From: an uncultured Alphaproteobacteria bacterium
GTDB taxonomy: Bacteria > Pseudomonadota > Alphaproteobacteria > CAAGCB01 > CAG-977
Assembly (NCBI GenBank): GCA_934277945.1
Contig: CAKQWA010000004.1
Coordinates: forward strand, 62,001 to 126,000
Direction of reading: 5' to 3'
DNA length: 64,000 bases
The notes under the pieces were generated by a model. The model ran no database searches. It was not told where the DNA came from and saw nothing but the letters and a program-made list of their open reading frames with translations. Within the stretch, counting starts at the first letter, position 1; each line of letters starts with the position of its first letter. Shown in pieces: positions 62,230 to 64,000 of this stretch. The translations under genes were made by a program, and so were the position numbers.

Positions 62230-63408
62230 TCAGTTTCTTGCGTTGACATCGTCAATCATGCGCATCAGTTCCTCTTTCGTGTCGGCGTACAGCAGATACG
62301 CGATGTCGCCCATCGCGCGCGCCGTCACGCCTTCGACAAAGAGGTATTCCATGATGTGATCGCCGTATTTCTGCAAAATCTCGTCATGGGAATACACATA
62401 ATTGAAGCGGTTTTTGCGGCTGGCGTATCCGGCGAAACGCTTTTGCGACACGTCCTGTCCGACGTCGCCTTTCACCAGCACGTCCGCCCACAGTTTGTAG
62501 ATGTTCACGTCGTGCGACGCTTCGTAAATTTCGGTAATCATGCCTCCGGGGGGGCGCATATTCACTTCCAGACCGACGATTTTGCCTTTGCCGCGCGGCG
62601 TGGCGGGAGCCGTCCTGAAAAACTCAAAATGAAAGAACGTGTCTTTGATGCCGTAGGCTTTGACGACCGCTTCGCCCGCTTTTTTAATGTCGGGAGCCAT
62701 GTTCACTTCGGAATGGTACATGATGCAGTCGTCGTTCACGACGGTGTCCATCAACGACTGATGATAAATCTGGCTGGCGCAAAAGCGGATGTCGCCGTTC
62801 GCGTCCGTCACGCCGTCGAACGTTTCGACGTGACCGTTGACAAATTCTTCCATAATGTACTGCACGGGCGGTTTGACGTCGAAGAAATGCGCCAAATCCG
62901 CATCGTTGAACAGCGTGTAGGTGTCGCACGCGCCGACGCCGTCGTCGGGTTTGACCACGACGGGATAGCCGTGCTTGTCCGTGAACGCCTTGCCTTCGTC
63001 GTACGTTTTCGGCAGACACCATTCGGCGACCGGCACGCCCGCTTTGGCGTAAAACCGCTTCATCAGCGATTTTTGCTTGTGGGTCAGAATTTCCGGATAT
63101 TTCACCCCTTGGATATTGAAATCCGTTCTCAATTTCGCTTCCGTGACCAGCCAGAATTCGTTATTGGAATACAGGCGGTCGATTTTGCCGTGATGCGCGG
63201 TCAGGCAAGCGACGGCGCGGTAAACCTGATCGTAATCCGCCAGATTGTCCACGACGTAGTATTCGGTCAAAGCGTCTTTCAATTCGGGCAAAAGCGCGTC
63301 GTACGGCGAATCGCCGATGCCCAGAACGGTCACGCCGTTTTCTTTCAGAAAATGACAGAATTTCCACCCGTATTCGGGGAAATTCGGGGAAAAATAAACG
63401 AAATTCAT
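62230..63408 (-). CDS. ATP-grasp carboxylate-amine ligase
   Basis: 392 residues. ATP-grasp features: KSLMKRFYAKAGVPVAEW, then HGYPVVVKPDDGVGACDTY (Lys, Gly-rich loop), YIMEEFVNGHVETFDGV, and the metal site FFHFEFFRTAP...GLEVNMRPPGGMITEIYEAS with Glu and Asn. The N-terminal 90 residues form a Rossmann-like preATP-grasp domain. Such enzymes join a carboxylate to an amine or thiol; the substrates cannot be read here. First gene of a two-gene unit with the esterase. Confidence 0.9.
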   Translation of the reverse strand: MNFVYFSPNFPEYGWKFCHFLKENGVTVLGIGDSPYDALLPELKDALTEYYVVDNLADYDQVYRAVACLTAHHGKIDRLYSNNEFWLVTEAKLRTDFNIQGVKYPEILTHKQKSLMKRFYAKAGVPVAEWCLPKTYDEGKAFTDKHGYPVVVKPDDGVGACDTYTLFNDADLAHFFDVKPPVQYIMEEFVNGHVETFDGVTDANGDIRFCASQIYHQSLMDTVVNDDCIMYHSEVNMAPDIKKAGEAVVKAYGIKDTFFHFEFFRTAPATPRGKGKIVGLEVNMRPPGGMITEIYEASHDVNIYKLWADVLVKGDVGQDVSQKRFAGYASRKNRFNYVYSHDEILQKYGDHIMEYLFVEGVTARAMGDIAYLLYADTKEELMRMIDDVNARN

Positions 63409-63547
63409 CTTATCGTCCTTGATTTTTCTTTGTTTTTTCTTTTGCTTTTCTCTTTTTTTGCATAAAGCGATTTTTTCGCTGTTTTTTACTACAACAAATT
63501 GCCGTTTCAGTCAATCGCCGGAATCGTTAAAACAAGCGGTTTTTCCA

Positions 63548-63586
63548 CAAAAAAAAGCCCCCGACTTCCGACAGGGGCGTTTTTAA
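63548..63586 (-). terminator. Terminator after the right-edge gene
   Basis: On the minus strand AAAAACGCCCC ... GGGGGCTTTTTTTT, an imperfect stem with a loop of about 11 bases, 8 bases after the stop of the truncated gene. Confidence 0.7.
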
Positions 63587-63593
63587 GTCCGCA

Positions 63594-64000
63594 TCAGCGT
63601 CCGGCTTGCCTTTGGCGCAACACATACGCTTGGAATTGCGCGCCGCGCTTGTCCGCGTCCTGCTGGCGCGCGGCGGCGGGACGGGGTTTGCCGTCAGACT
63701 GCTTTTTTTGCATTTTTTTCAAGCGGTCGGTCAGTTGCAGGGTCGAAGCCTGCTTTTTCGGCGCGGCTTCTTTCACCGGCGATTTTTCCCGATACGCTGG
63801 CGGTTCGATGCCGTTCTGACGATCCTGCTTGATTCGCTTGTTTATTTCCAGTCTTTCCTTTAAAGTCTTTTGACGCGTCAAAGCGTCCGCCGTCAAGTAC
63901 GCGTCGAGTTCCCGCTTCAACGCTTCGCCGCGCAGGGACGGGTCTTTTTTCAGCAAATTGAAATAGTTGACGCCCTGACTGACGAGTTTGCGGCGCGCGT
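63594..64000 (-). CDS. Unrecognised charged protein, C-terminal part (cut by window edge)
   Basis: About 134 C-terminal residues; the frame stays open to the window edge, so the start lies outside. Reads RRKLVSQGVNYFNLLKKDPS, then a basic helical region (LRGEALKRELDAYLTADAL, TLKERLEINKRIKQDRQ) and a lysine/glutamine-rich tail ending RGAQFQAYVLRQRQAGR. No family recognised. A TTG at 63956 could be taken as a start but has no ribosome site, so a longer gene is more likely. Confidence 0.6.
   Translation of the reverse strand, partial: ARRKLVSQGVNYFNLLKKDPSLRGEALKRELDAYLTADALTRQKTLKERLEINKRIKQDRQNGIEPPAYREKSPVKEAAPKKQASTLQLTDRLKKMQKKQSDGKPRPAAARQQDADKRGAQFQAYVLRQRQAGR

Overview
The window looks like a chromosomal segment of an alphaproteobacterium, probably a host-associated or anaerobic lineage. 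Pointers are an EipB-family (DUF1849) envelope protein, a TIGR01459 HAD hydrolase, an Rsm22-type methyltransferase, the nuoN-birA-RNase J order, murA beside hisD, short-form HisG, and a GroEL ending in GGM repeats. DNA is GC-rich with strong G/C at third codon positions, so many antisense reading frames are open and were left out. No rRNA, insertion sequence, prophage or CRISPR array was seen. Both edges cut a gene: hisS on the left, an unrecognised charged protein on the right.

1-9.9 kb: hisS (partial), ispG, rodZ-like, lysC (all minus), then eipB and a HAD hydrolase (plus), nadK, two unrecognised genes, RNase J and birA. 9.9-20.4 kb: a nuo operon, nuoABCDGHIJKLMN, minus strand, almost every junction overlapping. 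It is the most unusual region. NuoE and NuoF are absent, NuoG has lost three of the four N1b cluster cysteines, NuoD has lost the His and Tyr of the quinone pocket, NuoK has lost both key glutamates, and NuoL is about 60 percent of normal length. The iron-sulfur chain N5/N4-N6a/N6b-N2 and the NuoM/NuoN lysines remain. This suggests a remodelled complex I with a different electron donor and possibly a different acceptor.

20.4-23.7 kb: a three-gene cassette with a relaxase-less TraA/RecD-type helicase and two unrecognised small proteins. 23.9-29.8 kb: glycogen phosphorylase, a pilin-like protein, a lipoprotein, rpmJ, an RluD-type pseudouridine synthase and a small membrane protein, with a tandemly duplicated terminator region. 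29.8-39.2 kb: hisD, hisG, murA, a 48-residue basic protein, tRNA-Thr(GGT), ogt, a lipoprotein, an ankyrin protein, groES-groEL behind a CIRCE element and a clear promoter, then hisA-hisE-HIT.

39.3-51.2 kb: a secreted pseudo-protease, then a six-gene minus-strand unit hisN-yejABEF-fliN (peptide ABC importer plus an orphan FliN-type protein), an alpha/beta hydrolase lipoprotein, a PfkB kinase and an SDR reductase. 51.16-51.44 kb: an AT-rich gap with four DnaA-box-like sites, a candidate replication origin; most genes left of it are on the minus strand and the main genes to its right (uvrC, xthA, corC-like, rsm22, recA) are plus.

51.4-64 kb: uvrC, a secreted HELTH protein, xthA, a CorC-like protein, rsm22, recA with a LexA-like box in its promoter, two tandem paralogous secreted proteins divergent from a TetR regulator, dCMP deaminase, a membrane-anchored protein with a pilin-like look, an esterase/ATP-grasp pair, and the truncated edge gene. 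All identifications come from reading translations and recalling family motifs; no database search was run.
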